Counted from the first letter of the stretch, positions 22,912-35,892 are shown. The stretch is 64,000 nt of DNA from Bidens hawaiensis (GCA_021521415.1 JAIQDT010000301.1:806001-870000); one strand, 5' to 3'. Numbers and translations are program-made. The notes: generated by a model from the letters alone, not told the origin.

Positions 22912-24628
22912 TGATGTGTTGAATAACACACTTATATTTCCTTGCAATTTTATAATGTTTTAATGATTTAATATCAAATTTATGTAAGTTTAGGGGGTTA
23001 AGTGCATAGTTTTACAAAGTTGAAATGTTTTGTGTAGGTTATGGAAAGATGTGGAAAAAAAGGCAAGAAAAAGAGAACTTGGAGGGTTTAAGTGTCAAAG
23101 TTTCAAAGTTTAATCAAGGCCCGACCCAAGCCCACATCTTAAAAGCCTTATATTATATTATATTATATTATGATAATAACAAGGGAAATCTGCCATTATT
23201 TATCCAATATACCCGAAATCAAAGAAGCCAAAACCCTAACATAGGGTTGCGATCGGAACAGCAGCCGCCGGCCAAAGAAGAAAGAAAAAAGGAAGAAGCA
23301 AGGCGGTTGTGGTCTTTTGGCGGCTGGAGAAGGAAGAAGGAAGCTTGGGGCTGCTGCTAGGGACTTTATATATCATCAATATCAGCCATATTACTTAAGT
23401 AATCATCTATAAACTTTACTTTATGTTCAAGAACCCTAACTCTATTAATTTGGTCTTTTGATTTGAATTGTTTTGCAATTGATTGATAGTTTGACTTATA
23501 ATTGATTGTGTTTGGATCTTGAATGAGTTTTATAATGTTTATGATGATGTTTATGGTGTTTTTCTTGAGTATACATGGCTGTCCAAAAGTGATGAGTAGC
23601 TAAACTTGTTTGTTCTACCTAGGATAGATGATTGTTGAGTAGTTTTAACTTGTTTAATGGATTGTTAATGTTCAAGACTTAAAATATTGATGTAAAGTTT
23701 AACTAAACCATAAATTAGATTGTGTGTGATGGCTGTGTTTTACTCGTTATTACTTATAATCCTCTTGCATTAGTTAATTGAATCGGTTTTGATTAATTGA
23801 TTGCTTGTTAAACTCTTTACTTGGTGTTTTGGGTTTATTTGCGGGAAGTACAACCGTAGGGATAAGTGGGTAATATAATCATCTAAAATCAGTTAAAATA
23901 CACCTTCTTTGAGACCGAGAGGTGATAAGAAGTAATATTGTCTCGTTGCTTATACTTGTTAGAATTAAGACCGCGCGAGAGCGGGTTTTTGTCTTGTCAA
24001 GTTTGAGTGTTTATGTGCAATTAGTTGGTTTAATTTGGGTTAAGTTAAATTGTTCCTCTATCCTTGGTTGCGTAGTATTCGTTTCCATTAGGTTAGTGTG
24101 TCGGTGAGACCGAGAGGTGAGTCGGTATTTGAACACGTTAATAATTGTTTTCCGGTTTATTCTTTAAAATCAATTAAAATAAGTTAGAGTTTGTTAGAGA
24201 GACTGAGAGGTAATTTGACTTTCTTAAACAAGTTTTAGTTGTGTCATCCTTTATAACCGGTGTCTTGAATATTTTCAATCCGTTGTCTTGTTATTTCTAT
24301 CAACATGATTCATTCCTAGGTAGACGTTTTTATCACTACAGTCAAAGTTTTCAAAGAGTTTTGTTAAAAGTTTTTGTTTAATTAAGTTAAGTAGTTTAAT
24401 AAATCTTAAATATTCTAAAATTATTTAAATATTATTTTGGTGAGTCTTAGTTAGAGTTTAGTAATTAAAAACGTTTTCACGTGTCTTTGAGTTCGATATC
24501 CGGACTTTCCTTATCTGTGCTATACGCGACCGGTACACTTGCCGTTTGTGTGAACTAGGATAGATTATTTGGTTTTTAAAGCTTAGTTGCGACTTGTGTT
24601 TTATTTATATATATATTTTCGCACATCA
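22912..24628 (+). repeat. Athila-like LTR, plus-strand family (1717 bp)
   Basis: Exact terminal inverted repeats TGATGTG...CACATCA. It is flanked by a polypurine tract upstream and by a primer binding site downstream, so it serves as the 3' LTR of the left segment and the 5' LTR of the right one. The motif GAGACCGAGAGGTGA recurs near 23911 and 24105, with a variant near 24203. A possible TATA (TTTATATATC) is near 23365. Confidence 0.9.
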
Positions 24629-24634
24629 AGTTTT

Positions 24635-24651
24635 TGGCGCCGTTGCCGGGG
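24635..24651 (+). other. primer binding site, tRNA-Asp
   Basis: TGGCGCCGTTGCCGGGG is the reverse complement of the 3' end of plant tRNA-Asp(GUC), as used by Athila elements. It starts six bases after the LTR. Confidence 0.85.
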
Positions 24652-24787
24652 ACACGGTTTGAAGCGTTTTAAGAACGACTCAAGTTAGGACTTGCCTTAT
24701 TTACTATTTGTTTTCTTAATTGTTTTGTTTGATAGTTTTAAATAGTTTAGATAATTATAATTTCTTTTATTTATTTTAAATAGTTGT

Positions 24788-27700
24788 ATGCGACGTACTC
24801 GATCTATAGGACCACCAAAAGTTGAAGGATTTCCCGAACCAGAGAGAGAGCTTCTTGAGAGACGTCGTACAAAACCGTCTTCTAGTTCATCTACATCCGT
24901 CGGTAATACATTCTCTTCTCCTACTTTATCTGAACCCATCGTTAGGGATAGGATTATGGCCGACGCACCACCGAGGAGGACAGTCGCAGACCGGGCCCGT
25001 CCGGTCGATGCTGGCGCGAGATCCAGCATTGCTCCACCAGCTATAGGAGTTCAAACGACCTGGCAGATTCCATCGAACGTTCTGAACACCATTTCCCATT
25101 CTGCTCAATTTCACGGGTTGCTCCACGAAAACCCGCATTCACATCTCACTCGCATCGCACGTATTTGCGACACGTTTCATCTTGCCAACGTATCCGAAGA
25201 CGCCATCAAACTCCGCATATTTCCGTTCTCACTCGTTGATCAGGCGAGTCTGTGGCTTGTGTCCCTCCCACAGGGATCCATTTCTACTTGGGCCACCATG
25301 CAGACCCAGTTCCTGGAAAAATACGATCCTCCGGCTAAGGCCGCTCGTTTGCGTAACCAGATTCATTCTTTCCAGATTGAGGACACTGAGAGTTTCTACG
25401 AGGCGTGGGAGAGATTCAAAAACCAACTTGCTTTATGTCCGAACCACGGCTTGCAGGACTGGGCGGTTGTTGAAAAGTTCTATAACGGAGTGACGTACGC
25501 GACTCAGAATATGCTTGACACTGCTGCAGGAGGCAACTTATTGACGACAAAGGATACCGATGAGTGCATTGCCTTATTTAACGGTTTAGCCATGAGTGGA
25601 TACCAGCGACCACCTTCTAAAAGCACCAAAACCGTCGACGCTTTATCACGCGGTATACATTCAGTCAACACGAGCACCGCCCTCGCGGCACAGGTTGAGG
25701 CGTTAACGAAGATTGTGAAGGACCTGCAGGTGAAGAGTAAGTTGTGCGAGATCTGTAGAGAAGGGCATGAAACCGTTCAGTGCCCTGTAGGTTTCCAGGA
25801 GGAGGTTGTAGACTATGTTAACAATCCGAACCGAAATCCTAATTCTTTTAACTCTTATAATTCGGGTTGGAGAGGTAACCAAAATCCTAACTAGAGGAAC
25901 GGAAATCATTCCGGCTTCCAGCCGCGTCAGAGTCTTTTCCAGGATTCCGGTGAAGGAGCGAGTGGTGGGGAGAAGAAGCCCACGCTGGAGGAGACGATGG
26001 CACAGCAGACTCAGATGCTGTCGCAGCTTATGACTCGAGAGGATTCCCGTCACAAAGAGACTCAAGAGAAATTTCGGGAACACGAGTCATTCATGAGAAA
26101 TCAGGGGGCGTCAATTCAAAATCTTGAGAGGCAGATGGGAGAGATAGCGAATCGTCTGAATGAGAGGCCGCCAGGTACACTTCCGAGTAACACTGAGCAG
26201 AATCCGAAGGCCTTCGCGAAGGCGGTGACGACGAGGAGCGGTGCAGGGGCACGTAGCAAGCCAGTGAATCAAGGGCCTGCGGTAGATGTAGAGGAGCAAG
26301 TAGACGAGGAGATTCAGTTGGAGTCTCCACCGGCCGAGGTGCATCAAAGGGACAGACCCGGAAGTTCAGCACAGGCCGAGAACCAACCATCACCGAGCAC
26401 ACCACCGAGAGTCTACAAACCTAGACTCCCATTTCCCGGGAGAGTCCGTAGGGATAGAGACGAGGAGCAGAACTCCAAATTTCTTGACCTTCTGAAGCAA
26501 CTTCATCTTAATATTCCTTTCCTTGAGGCACTTATACAAATGCCCAAATACGCAAAGTTTCTTAAGGATATTCTATCGAACAAAGAGAAGTTAGCCGAAT
26601 TCTCTTCCATTCCTCTAAGTGCTGGTTGCTCTGCAGTCTTGCAGAGAAAGTTACCCGAAAAGATGTCCGATCCTGGGAGTTTCACAATTCCCTGCATCTT
26701 GAGTGATAATACGGTCGTCCATGCGCTGGCAGCTCTTGGTGCCAGTATTAATCTCATGCCGTATTCCGTGTATCGCAAGTTGGGACTAGGCGAACCGAGG
26801 CCTACCCGTATGAGTATCCAGCTTGCTGATCGTTCTGTAAAATACCCCCGAGGGGTGGTCGAGAACATGCTTGTTCGTGTCGACAAGTTCATCTTCCCGG
26901 TGGACTTTGTCATCCTGGACATGAACGATGACGATAGTGTCCCCCTCATCTTGGGCCGACCATTCCTTGCCACTGCACAGGCATTGATCGATGTCTGCGA
27001 GGGTAAATTAATCTTAAGAGTTGGGGATGAGAACGTCACCTTTGACGTTCGACAGTCACTGAAACACCCCAAGTCTGCTGATGACTCCTTATACTTCATT
27101 GATACCATCATGGAGCATGTTGGGGAGTTTCTCAGTGAAATTTGTGGAGGATCTGCCTCCGACACCCAGATTCTCGATAGGGAGATTCCGGAGATTGAAA
27201 TGGTTTCCGTAACCAATCAGTCCTTAAATGACGACACCGAGTCGCATACCCCTGAATCTGGCGTGTCTGCTGAGATCGTACGAGACGATCCGATGGACCG
27301 ACCTTCGGTCGAGAGCCCTCCTCTTTCCTTAGAGCTTAAGGATTTACCTTCCCACCTTGAGTATGCTTTTTTAGATGAAGAGAGGAAGCTTCCGGTTATC
27401 ATTGCATCTGCGTTGACCGAGGTCGAGAAGGAGAAGTTGTTGAGGGTGCTACGAGAGCACAAGGAGGCTATTGCTTTGAAGATTATCGACATCAAGGGTA
27501 TCAACCCTTCGTTCTGCACTCATAAAATCCTCATGGAGGAAAATTTCAAAACTGTCGTCCAGCCGCAACGGCGGCTCAATCCAAAAATGCAAGAGGTCGT
27601 AAAGAAGGAGATCATTAAACTCCTCGATGCGGGGATCATTTTTCCCATTTCTGATAGTGCTTGGGTGAGTCCAGTCCAAGTGGTTCCTAAAAAGGGTGGC

Positions 27701-28600
27701 ATGACTGTCGTCACCAACGAGAGGAACGAGCTTATTCCCACGAGGACTGTGACGGGATGGCGAGTCTGCATCGACTATCGCCGACTGAATGATGCCACCA
27801 GGAAAGACCACTTTCCTCTCCCATTCATTGATCAGATGTTAGAGCGTTTAGCAGGTCAGCAGTATTACTGCTTCCTAGACGGTTTCTCCGGGTACTTCCA
27901 AGTTCCGATAGCTCCCGACGACCAGGAGAAAACCACTTTCACCTGCCCTTACGGAACGTTTGCTTACAAACGTATGCCGTTCGGACTTTGTAACGCTCCG
28001 GCCACATTCCAGATGTGTATGGTGGCCATTTTTCATGATATGATCGAGGACTCCATGGAGGTGTTCATGGACGATTTTTCCGTATTTGGGAGTTCCTTCG
28101 ATCATTGTTTATCAAATCTCGAAAGGATGATGTCCCGCTGCGTTGAAACCAACCTAGTCCTTAACTGGGAGAAATGTCATTTCATGGTTCGCGAGGGCAT
28201 TGTTCTAGGTCATCGAATCTCAAGTGCGGGGATAGAGGTTGACCGGGCAAAGGTCGAGACCATTTCTAATCTTCCCCCGCCTACCTCTGTGAAATCAATT
28301 CGTAGTTTTCTAGGTCATGCCGGGTTCTACCGCCGGTTTATCAAAGATTTTTTGAAAATCGCGAGACCCATGACCAAAATTTTGAAGAAGGATGCTCCAT
28401 TTATTTTTTCTAAGCAGTGTATCGAGGCGTTTGATCTTTTAAAAGACAAACTAGTTAACGCCCCGATCATGGTTGCTCCCGACTGGTCGTTACTATTCGA
28501 GTTGATGTGTGACGCAAGCGACTTCGCAGTCGGAGCGGTTCTTGGACAACGGAAGGATAAACATTTCCATCCGATCTATTATGCGAGCCGGACCTTAAAT
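24788..28600 (+). pseudogene. Athila gag-pol, truncated in RNase H
   Basis: One reading frame from the ATG at 24788, interrupted only by a TAG at 25892-25894 (CGG in the copy at 1). Gag has the Athila capsid core (IFPFSLVDQASLWL, FLEKYDPPAKAARLR, AWERFKNQL) and a knuckle-like CEICREGHETVQC. Protease reads ALAALGAS: the catalytic Asp codon is GCT (26732-26734) instead of GAT. RT has [32 protein letters not shown] and catalytic FMDDFSVFG. RNase H starts [16 protein letters not shown] and ends after ASRTLN. The next ~25 codons in the open frame are antisense sequence of the opposing element and are not part of the protein. Confidence 0.9.
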
Positions 28601-31207
28601 AACTTTTTCAGAAATTGTACAACTACTCGAGCATCGTTGGTGGGAAGAGCTTGTGCCTCCACCCATTTAGACACGTAGTCGACTGCTACAGGGATGTATT
28701 TATTTCCGAATGAGTTAGGAAATGGCCCTATGAAATCTATCCCCCATACATAAAAGATTTCACAAATTTAAATTCCTTTTTGAGCCAACTCATTTTTCAA
28801 TGAGATGTTCCCGGCTCTTTGGCAAGCATCGCATGCTTGGATCAAAGCATGTGTATCTTTGTATATAGTGGGCCACAAAAATCCTGCATCAAACACTTTC
28901 CTGGCCGTGGTGGCAGTACCGTGGTGTGCGCCTGTTGGTCTATCATGGTAGTGTTTGAGAATGTCTAAGGCCTCCTTGCCTGCTATGCACCTACGAATAA
29001 CTTGTCCTAAACACATATGGATCTTCCCAGAAGTAAAACTTAAGGTCGGAGAAAAATTTCTTCCGTTGTTGGTGGGTAAGTCCTTTTCTGAGGATCCTAC
29101 AAGCTAAGTAATTAGCGAAGTCGGCATACCAAGGACTTTCGTCTTTTTCCTCTATCACTTCTTGAATGTGCATGAGAACTTCATGTTGGAAATTATCATT
29201 GATAATTTCCATGTGGAGTTCTTTGGAAGTTGGACATTCTAAACATGAAATATGGTCTGCAGCTACATTTTCTGCTCCTTTCTTATCTTTAACTTCGATG
29301 TCGAATTCTTGGAGTAGTAGGATCCATCGGATGAGTCTAGGTTTGGCATCTTGCTTGTTGAATAGGTATCGTATTGCGGCATGATCGGTGTAAACTATGG
29401 TTTTGGAAAGAACTAAGTAGGATCTAAATTTTTCAAAGGCAAATACTACGGCTAGTAATTCTTTTTCAGTTGTGGTATAATTTTCTTGTGCATCGTTAAG
29501 AGTTTTACTGGCGTAGTAGATTGGGTGAAAGTGTTTTTCTTTGCGTTGCCCGAGTACGGCTCCAACTGCAAAGTCACTTGCATCACACATGATTTCGAAT
29601 GGAAGGGTCCAGTCGGGTGTGGTCATGATTGGTGCGTTGACAAGTTTGTCTTTCAGTATATTAAATGACTCAACACATTCCTCAGAGAAGACGAATGGTG
29701 CTTCTTTTTCTAGAAGTTTGGTCATAGGTCTTGAAATTTTTGAAAAGTCTTTTATGAAGCGGCGGTAGAAACCGGCGTGACCTAGAAAACTTCTAATTGC
29801 TTTGACTGAAGTAGGTGGTGGGAGTTTGGATATGGTTTCTATTTTGGCCCTATCGACTTTTACTTCGTTTTGAGAAATCTTGTGACCTAGGACAATGCCT
29901 TCCTTTACCATAAAGTGGTATTTTTCCCAGTTGAGCACTAGATTTTCTTCTTCACACCTAGCTAGCATTTTGTCTAGGTTTTTCAGACAATGATCGAAGG
30001 AGTCTCCAAAGACTGAGAAGTCGTCCATGAAAACTTCCATAGAATTTTCGATCATTTCATGAAAGATGGCTACCATGCAGCGTTGGAAGGTGGCTGGAGC
30101 ATTACATAATACAAATGGCATTCTTCGGTAGGCGAAGGTTCCGTATGGACATGTAAAAGTAGTTTTTTTCTGGTCTTCAGGGGAAATGGGAATCTGAAAG
30201 TATCCGGAAAATCCATCAAGAAAACAGTAGAACATTTTTCCAGATAATCGTTCGAGCATTTGATCTATGAAAGGAAGTGGAAAATGATCTTTTCTTGTGG
30301 CATCATTAAGTTTCCGGTAACCGATGCAAACTCGCCAGCCTGTGATGGTCCTCATTGGTATCAGCTCGTCATTCTCGTTCATTACGACTGTCATTCCTCC
30401 CTTCTTAGGTACTACTTGAACGGGACTTACCCAAGGTGAATCTGAGATCGGGTAGATTAATCCGGCGTCAAGCAGTTTGATTACTTCCTTCTTCACCACA
30501 TCTTGCATGTTGGGGTTGAGAAGTCTTTGATGTTGGACCAAGGGTTTGTATTCTTCTTCCATGAGGATTTTGTGAGTACAAAAGGAGGGACTAATGCCCT
30601 TGATATCCATGATCTTTCAAGCGATAGCCTTCTTATGGTTTTTGAGAACCTTAAGGAGTTCGTCTTTCTCTTCTTTAGAAAGGTGAGATGAAATAATTAC
30701 TGGGAGTTGAGAATCTTTCTCTAGAAAGCCATATTTGAGATGTTTTGGTAGTTCTTTTAATTCCAAGGCTGGTGGTTCTTCGATTGATGTTTTTGATTTT
30801 TCATTGTTTTCAGTGACTTCGCATGCTATTTCTAATTCTTCGTGGTAGGTGTTATTAAAATTTTCATTCTCTAGGACGGGTTTGTTGAGTGTTTTGTCTA
30901 AGACTTGTGTTTCTAAGGGAGTATTGATGGAGGAATCTCGTATATAGCAACTTACGATGGAATCTATGATGTCAACACAGTATAAAGTGTCATTGTGTTG
31001 TTGCGGATATTGCATAGATTATCCTATATCAAAAGTGATTGCCTCGTTATTGACCCTAAGAGTGAGTTTGCCGGTGCAAACATCAATGATAGCCTTTGCA
31101 GTGGCTAAAAAGGGTCTTCCTAAAATTAGAGGTACGCTTTTGTCTTCCTCCATGTCTAGAATCACAAAATCTACTGGGAAAACGAACTTGTCAATTTTGA
31201 CAAGCAT
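28600..31207 (-). pseudogene. Athila pol: protease end, RT, RNase H, partial integrase
   Basis: Protease end reads FPVDFVILDMEED and LILGRPFLATAKAI. The same frame continues through two nonsense codons, TAA at 31019-31021 and TGA at 30617-30619 (before [17 protein letters not shown]). RT has [15 protein letters not shown], a variant [16 protein letters not shown] (Asp to Gly in CIDY) and catalytic FMDDFSVFG. RNase H has [31 protein letters not shown] and [10 protein letters not shown]. An 11-bp deletion near 29010, relative to 44730, shifts frame in front of the integrase zinc region (ACDACQRA). The piece ends near 28600 before the DDE core is complete. Confidence 0.85.
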
Positions 31208-31779
31208 GTTTTCAACAATGCCCCGATGTAAGGCCCCGAACCCGGTAGCCTTACTTTAGCGTCGGATTTACTCATAAACACAGTTCTTATAAATCAGAGT
31301 TCATTAAAACTTTCGCGGAAACGTTTACTTGAAGCATTCGTTACAAAACATTCAATCTCTTCTTTGATATTATAAAACAAATCATTATATTTAAAACATC
31401 TTTTCTTCCATCTTAAGATGCCAGCCGTTCAATCCATGCTATGTGCCATCCTCATGCTAGTTCTTTGGTCTGATCACCTGCGTGCATACTAAAAGTCAGC
31501 TACGCTGAGTGAGTTCTAGTTAATCGGACGCCATACAGTACATACACATATATACATATCCGAAGATACATATCCACACTTAACTAGTTACCCTTCTGTT
31601 CTACATACATACATACTACCATACATACGTACATATCTACAATCCCTAACCTCAGTCCACCGAGAGTACGTTCATAGTCCGCCGTCTATACCTGTACTCA
31701 AGGTCGTGAACACGTAAAAGATCCGCAGTCCTTACCTATGTTCACCATTCATGGCACGTGCAAGGTCCGCAGTCCTTCC

Positions 31780-32240
31780 CTATACCATCCTACATCCACA
31801 ACACGTACAAGGTCCACAGTCCTTCCCTATGTTGCAACCTAATTCATAGCACGTACGAGGTCCGCAATCCTCCCCTATGCTACAAATACAGCATGTATAA
31901 GGTCCACAGTCCTTTCCTATGCTGCAACCTAATTCATAGCACGTACGAGGTCCGCAATCCTCCCCTATGCTACATATACAGCACGTATAAGGTCCACAGT
32001 CCTTTCCTATGCTGCAACCTAATTCATAGCACGTACGAGGTCCGCAATCCTCCCCTATGCTACAAATACAGCACGTATAAGGTCCACAGTCCCTTCCTAT
32101 GCTGATGCCTATCTATAACACGTATAAGGTCCTCAGTCCTTAACTACGTTGTCGTCTATTATCTGTAACACGTATAAGGCCCACCGTCCCTATCTACGTT
32201 TACATCTATCATCTACGTTACGTATAAGGCCCGCAGTCCT
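31780..32240 (-). repeat. 90-bp minisatellite in solo LTR (two 45-bp halves)
   Basis: Units alternate GCACGTACGAGGTCCGCAAT and GCACGTATAAGGTCCACAGT. Three near-identical 90-bp units occupy about 31833-32103, with more diverged halves on both sides. It sits where the full-length Tekay LTR has its 33-bp repeat. The spurious peptide repeat over this region is not a gene. Confidence 0.85.
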
Positions 32241-32884
32241 TAACTACGCCATCACCAGCCGAGTCTATGTCCGACAGAAGCTAGAGGGATTTGCCATCCT
32301 AACTTACTATGTCGAACGTAGAACTCACCTACCATTCGTGTACCTGTATACACATACTTCACATATACAATAATTACATTATAGCATAAGAACACTCTAG
32401 GCGTTCTTTACATCATTCATCTAACAACCATACCCCTTGTCAATACGTGCAATATCCGAAGATCGTTCACGCCCCGACAAGTATTCATTTGTAGTGTTCA
32501 TACATCTTCGATATATAATATTCGTACCTTTATTTTTAACCTGACAGTACGCGCAATATCCGAAGATCGTTCGCGTACCGACAAGCAATCATTCATATCC
32601 ATCACATATATCACATATGGCATACATTTATCACTTAGGATAAATGTATTAACAACACATCGAGTATGCACACAGCCCCGAAAACATAACAAGGAATGGG
32701 GCTAGAAACTCACCTGAACTCTGCTTCTTCCTCTGATAGCTGTAAATCCCTTCTTTAACTGAGCTCGGCTGACTGTATAAGTTACACGTATCAATACTCG
32801 CCTGATCTAATCTGGTGGTCTAGTATTAGCTTACTTTTACTTATCGTTTTAATCTATTCCCTAATCGAACTCGGCTTTAGGCGA

Positions 32885-33185
32885 AGTTAAACCTTAGGCG
32901 AACTTAGCTTTAGGCGAAGTTGTCATCAGGCGAACTTAGCTTTAGGCGAAGTTGTCATCAGGCGAACTTAGCTTTAGGCGAAGTTGTCATCAGGCGAACT
33001 TGGCTTTGGGCGAAGTTAAACCTTAGGCGAACTTAGCTTTAAGCGAAGTTGTCATCAGGAGAACTTAGCTTTAGGCGAAGTTGTCATCAGGCGAACTTGG
33101 CTTTGGGCGAAGTTATCATCAGGCGAACTTAGCTTTGCAGGCGAAGTTCATCAGGCGAACTTAGCTTGCAGGCGAAGTTGTCGTC
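32885..33185 (-). repeat. 32-bp minisatellite in solo LTR
   Basis: About nine units of AGGCGAACTTAGCTTT / AGGCGAAGTTGTCATC with small variants. It sits where the full-length Tekay LTR has the 18-bp CGATTACA array. Confidence 0.85.
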
Positions 33186-33669
33186 TGCAGCTAATGTTCG
33201 TTCTTAAATCCCTTAATCACCTTCGTTTCTTAACCAAATAACTCGATTTAGGTACCCACGGAATCGTCTGACCAGCGCCTACAAACCCCAACCATCAAAT
33301 CGACCTAACATCGATGTTTAAAGGGTGCGATTTAGGCATATAAGTTACGGGTCCTTTTTATCAATCGATTAACCCATCAAATCATAACCATTTTCAGTAA
33401 GATTAGCTTTGTTGGATTCGTTTTTACCATACAAACTCAGATCTGTCATTTCTCAAATCAAACCGAACCTATACGAACGATTTCTAACTATAAACGTACC
33501 TTGAACGAGTCGAACTACGAACACGGTTAAGCCTTGATGTTGTTTTGGTCCGTCACGACGTTCCAGCACCAACAAGCTCGGGTTTTCGCCTTCGGATCTT
33601 GGTTCGGGTCGTGTGTGTTTTGGTGGTGTACGGAATATGTGAGAATGAGGATTAAAGGGTGATTAATGG

Positions 33670-33677
33670 TATTTATA
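33670..33677 (-). promoter_or_regulatory. TATA box of the solo LTR
   Basis: TATAAATA on the minus strand about 200 bp from the LTR 5' end, in the same position as in the LTR at 5362. Transcription would run through the remaining LTR and into the interrupted Athila pol. Confidence 0.5.
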
Positions 33678-33884
33678 TTTAGGGATCATGGGCTTAAGCC
33701 CATGGACTCTCCTTCCTTCTTTCATAACCCAAGTCCATAACCCATATCCATTACCCAACACTAGCCCGACTCATACCAACTCCTACTCTGTTTATTTATT
33801 TCCCGATAACCCGAGTAAACTTTCCCTCTATTATTAAGTAATATAATTAATATCATTTTGGAAATTTCGGGATGTTACACCCGA

Positions 33885-34444
33885 GGATATTTAATGGATC
33901 AGTCAACTAACTGAATGCTCATGCGGGTGGGTTTTGGTTCTCCTATCCCTAGTTTTGCAAAAATCGCATAAGGCATTAAATTAATACTAGCTCCTAGGTC
34001 AGCTAGGTCATTGCTAACAGATAAATTTCCTATGAGACAAGGGATAGTAAAGCTCCCTGGATCGGTCATTTTTGTTGGTAGCTTGCTTTGGAGAATAGCT
34101 GAACATTCTTCACTCAGGTGACATGCGAGAGCTCCTCCAGCTTCCTCTTGTTGGTCAGTACTTCTTTGAGAAACTTGGCGTATTTCGGCATTTGAGCGAT
34201 AGCTTCGACAAAAGGGATGTTGATATGGAGTTGCTTAAAGAGTTCTAGAAACTTCCCATACTGGGCTTCCAATCGCTCCTGCTGCAGTCTTCCAGGGTAT
34301 GGAATAGGTGGAACATAGGTTCGAACTGGCTCCTTAGGCAGTACTGTGCTTGTTGGGGTCAGCCTTTCCTACGTTTCATCAGGAGACTTTTTCTCCAAAG
34401 TTGGTGAAACAACAGTGGTTGTACCACTCTTGAGTGTAACGGTG
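33885..34444 (-). pseudogene. Athila protease, N-terminal part
   Basis: Minus-strand reading gives QMPKYAKFLKEV, MTDPGSFTIPCLIG, then DLGASINLMPYAIFAKLGIG with an intact DLGAS active site, and ends IQLVDP at the solo LTR junction. The linker upstream has a TAG at 34369-34371 and a frameshift near 34455. It continues across the solo LTR into LVKIDKFVFPVDFV. Confidence 0.75.
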
Positions 34445-35892
34445 TTAGCTGTTGCATTTCGGATTGGTGATTGTATTGCTTGGAAGAGTGCCAATTGGTC
34501 TTTCGGATAATTGTCGAGCAATTTGCCCGATTTGGGTTTCTAGGTTCTGAAGTGATGCTTGTTGACTTTTGATATCGGTCTCATGCTTCAGTAATACTCT
34601 GCTGATATCAACAGCTCTTGAGTCGGCTTTCTTCTCGGCTTCATTTATTTTGGTCATTAATTGGATTAACATTTCTTCAATCTTCGAGTAGTTTGGGTTT
34701 TGATGGCTATTAGAACTTTGATCTTGAAATTGAGGTTTAGGTTGGAAGGGTTGATTCATTGGTCTTTTCTCAAACCCGGATAAAGGTTGAGTGTTACCTC
34801 CGTCTTTCTAGCTGAAATTCGGGTGGTTTCTCCATCCTGGATTGTAGTTATTGCTGAAGGCGTTGTTCTGTCGAGCGATGAAATCGACTTCTTCCATGGC
34901 CATAACGACTTGTTTATAGTCACTCGTCTTGTGACTTCCTCCATAAGTGTCACAGGTAAGTCTGGTTTTTGATAGTTTGGCTTGAAGTTGTTCGAATTTT
35001 TAGAAAGGGCTTCAAGCTGGGCTGTGACAAGAGTGTTGGAGTCAACGTGGTGTATTCCCTTATGGGTAGGTGTATATCTTGGTGGATTGTAAGCGAAACT
35101 CTTCTTTGCGGCCTTTTCCAGGACTTCAAATGCTTCGTTAGGTGATTTGGATCCCAGGTCTCCACCAGTGATTTGGTCGATGGCCTGTTTGTTTTGACTG
35201 GATTGTGCGTCAAAGAAAGTTTGGACTTGTAACCATACGCTCAGTCCATGATGTGGGCATCTTCTTAGAAGACTTTTGTATCTTTCCCATGCTGCATGTA
35301 ACGATTCATCATCATCGGTCCGGAATCCGGTAATGCTGGCTCGATATTTGGCAGTTTTATCGGGCGGAAAATATTTGAGGAGAAACTGTTCAACCATCTG
35401 GTCCCAAGTGGTGATGGAACCAGAGGAAAGATATTCTATCCATTCTAGGGCTTGGACCCATAGAGAGAAAGGAAAGAGTTTAAGCTTGATTTGATCTTCT
35501 GAACAGTTTTGAATTTTAAAGGTTCCGCAAATTCGTAGTAATCGAGATATGTGAGAAAGAGGGTCTTCATCGAGGAGACCATGAAATTGAACTGAATTTT
35601 CTACCATTTGAATGGTGCTAGATTTTATTTCGAAATTTTCGGTGATTTTGGGAGGAGCCAATCCATTTCCGTAGCCTTCGAGAGTCGGCTTGGCATACTG
35701 GCTCATGTTTGGCTCATTGTTCTGGGCCGCCATCATTTTTTCGGTTTGATTTTCTCCTGATGTGGTGGCGTCTACTGATTCGCCTTTGATTGCTTCTACG
35801 GTTTCTGTATCCCGTTTACGAGTTCGTCGACGAAAGATTCGTTCCGGTTCAGAAATTGGAGAAACAAGCTCACGCTCAAAAGTAGAGGACAT
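34445..35892 (-). pseudogene. Athila gag (minus-strand family)
   Basis: Starts MSSTFERELVSPISEPER. The capsid core reads VQFHGLLDEDPLSHISR, KLKLFPFSLWVQALEW and FLLKYFPPDKTAKYR. A frameshift near 34960 separates it from the knuckle-like CDTYGGSHKTSDYK region, and a TAG at 34808-34810 follows in the corrected frame (NFS-stop-KDGGNTQ). The tail has MNQPFQPKPQFQDQ and a coiled segment ending RQLSERPIGTLPSNT. Clearly related to, but a different family from, the gag at 24788. Confidence 0.85.

Larger units (their letters stand above)
31227..33879 (-). mobile_element. solo LTR of a Tekay-related chromovirus
   Basis: 2653 bp from TGTAAGGCCCCG to CGGGATGTTACA (plus-strand reading), flanked by the perfect 5-bp duplication CCCGA at 31222-31226 and 33880-33884. 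No internal sequence lies between, so it is a solo LTR. It is in minus orientation and shares ordered blocks with the LTRs at 5362 and 13130: CGATCTTCGGATATTGC, CCCCATT(T)CCTTGTTATG and CAGCGTAGCTGACTTTTAG. It splits the protease of the host Athila element. Its minisatellites differ entirely from those of the full-length element. Confidence 0.9.

Noticed and set aside
28601..28678. C-terminal 25 residues of the long plus-strand Athila frame
   Set aside because: They are the reverse complement of minus-strand integrase across a fusion junction, not RNase H sequence.
31758..32105. 115-codon frame with repeated HSTYEVRNPPLCY-like peptide
   Set aside because: Translation of the 90-bp minisatellite in the solo LTR; no start context and no conservation outside the repeat.
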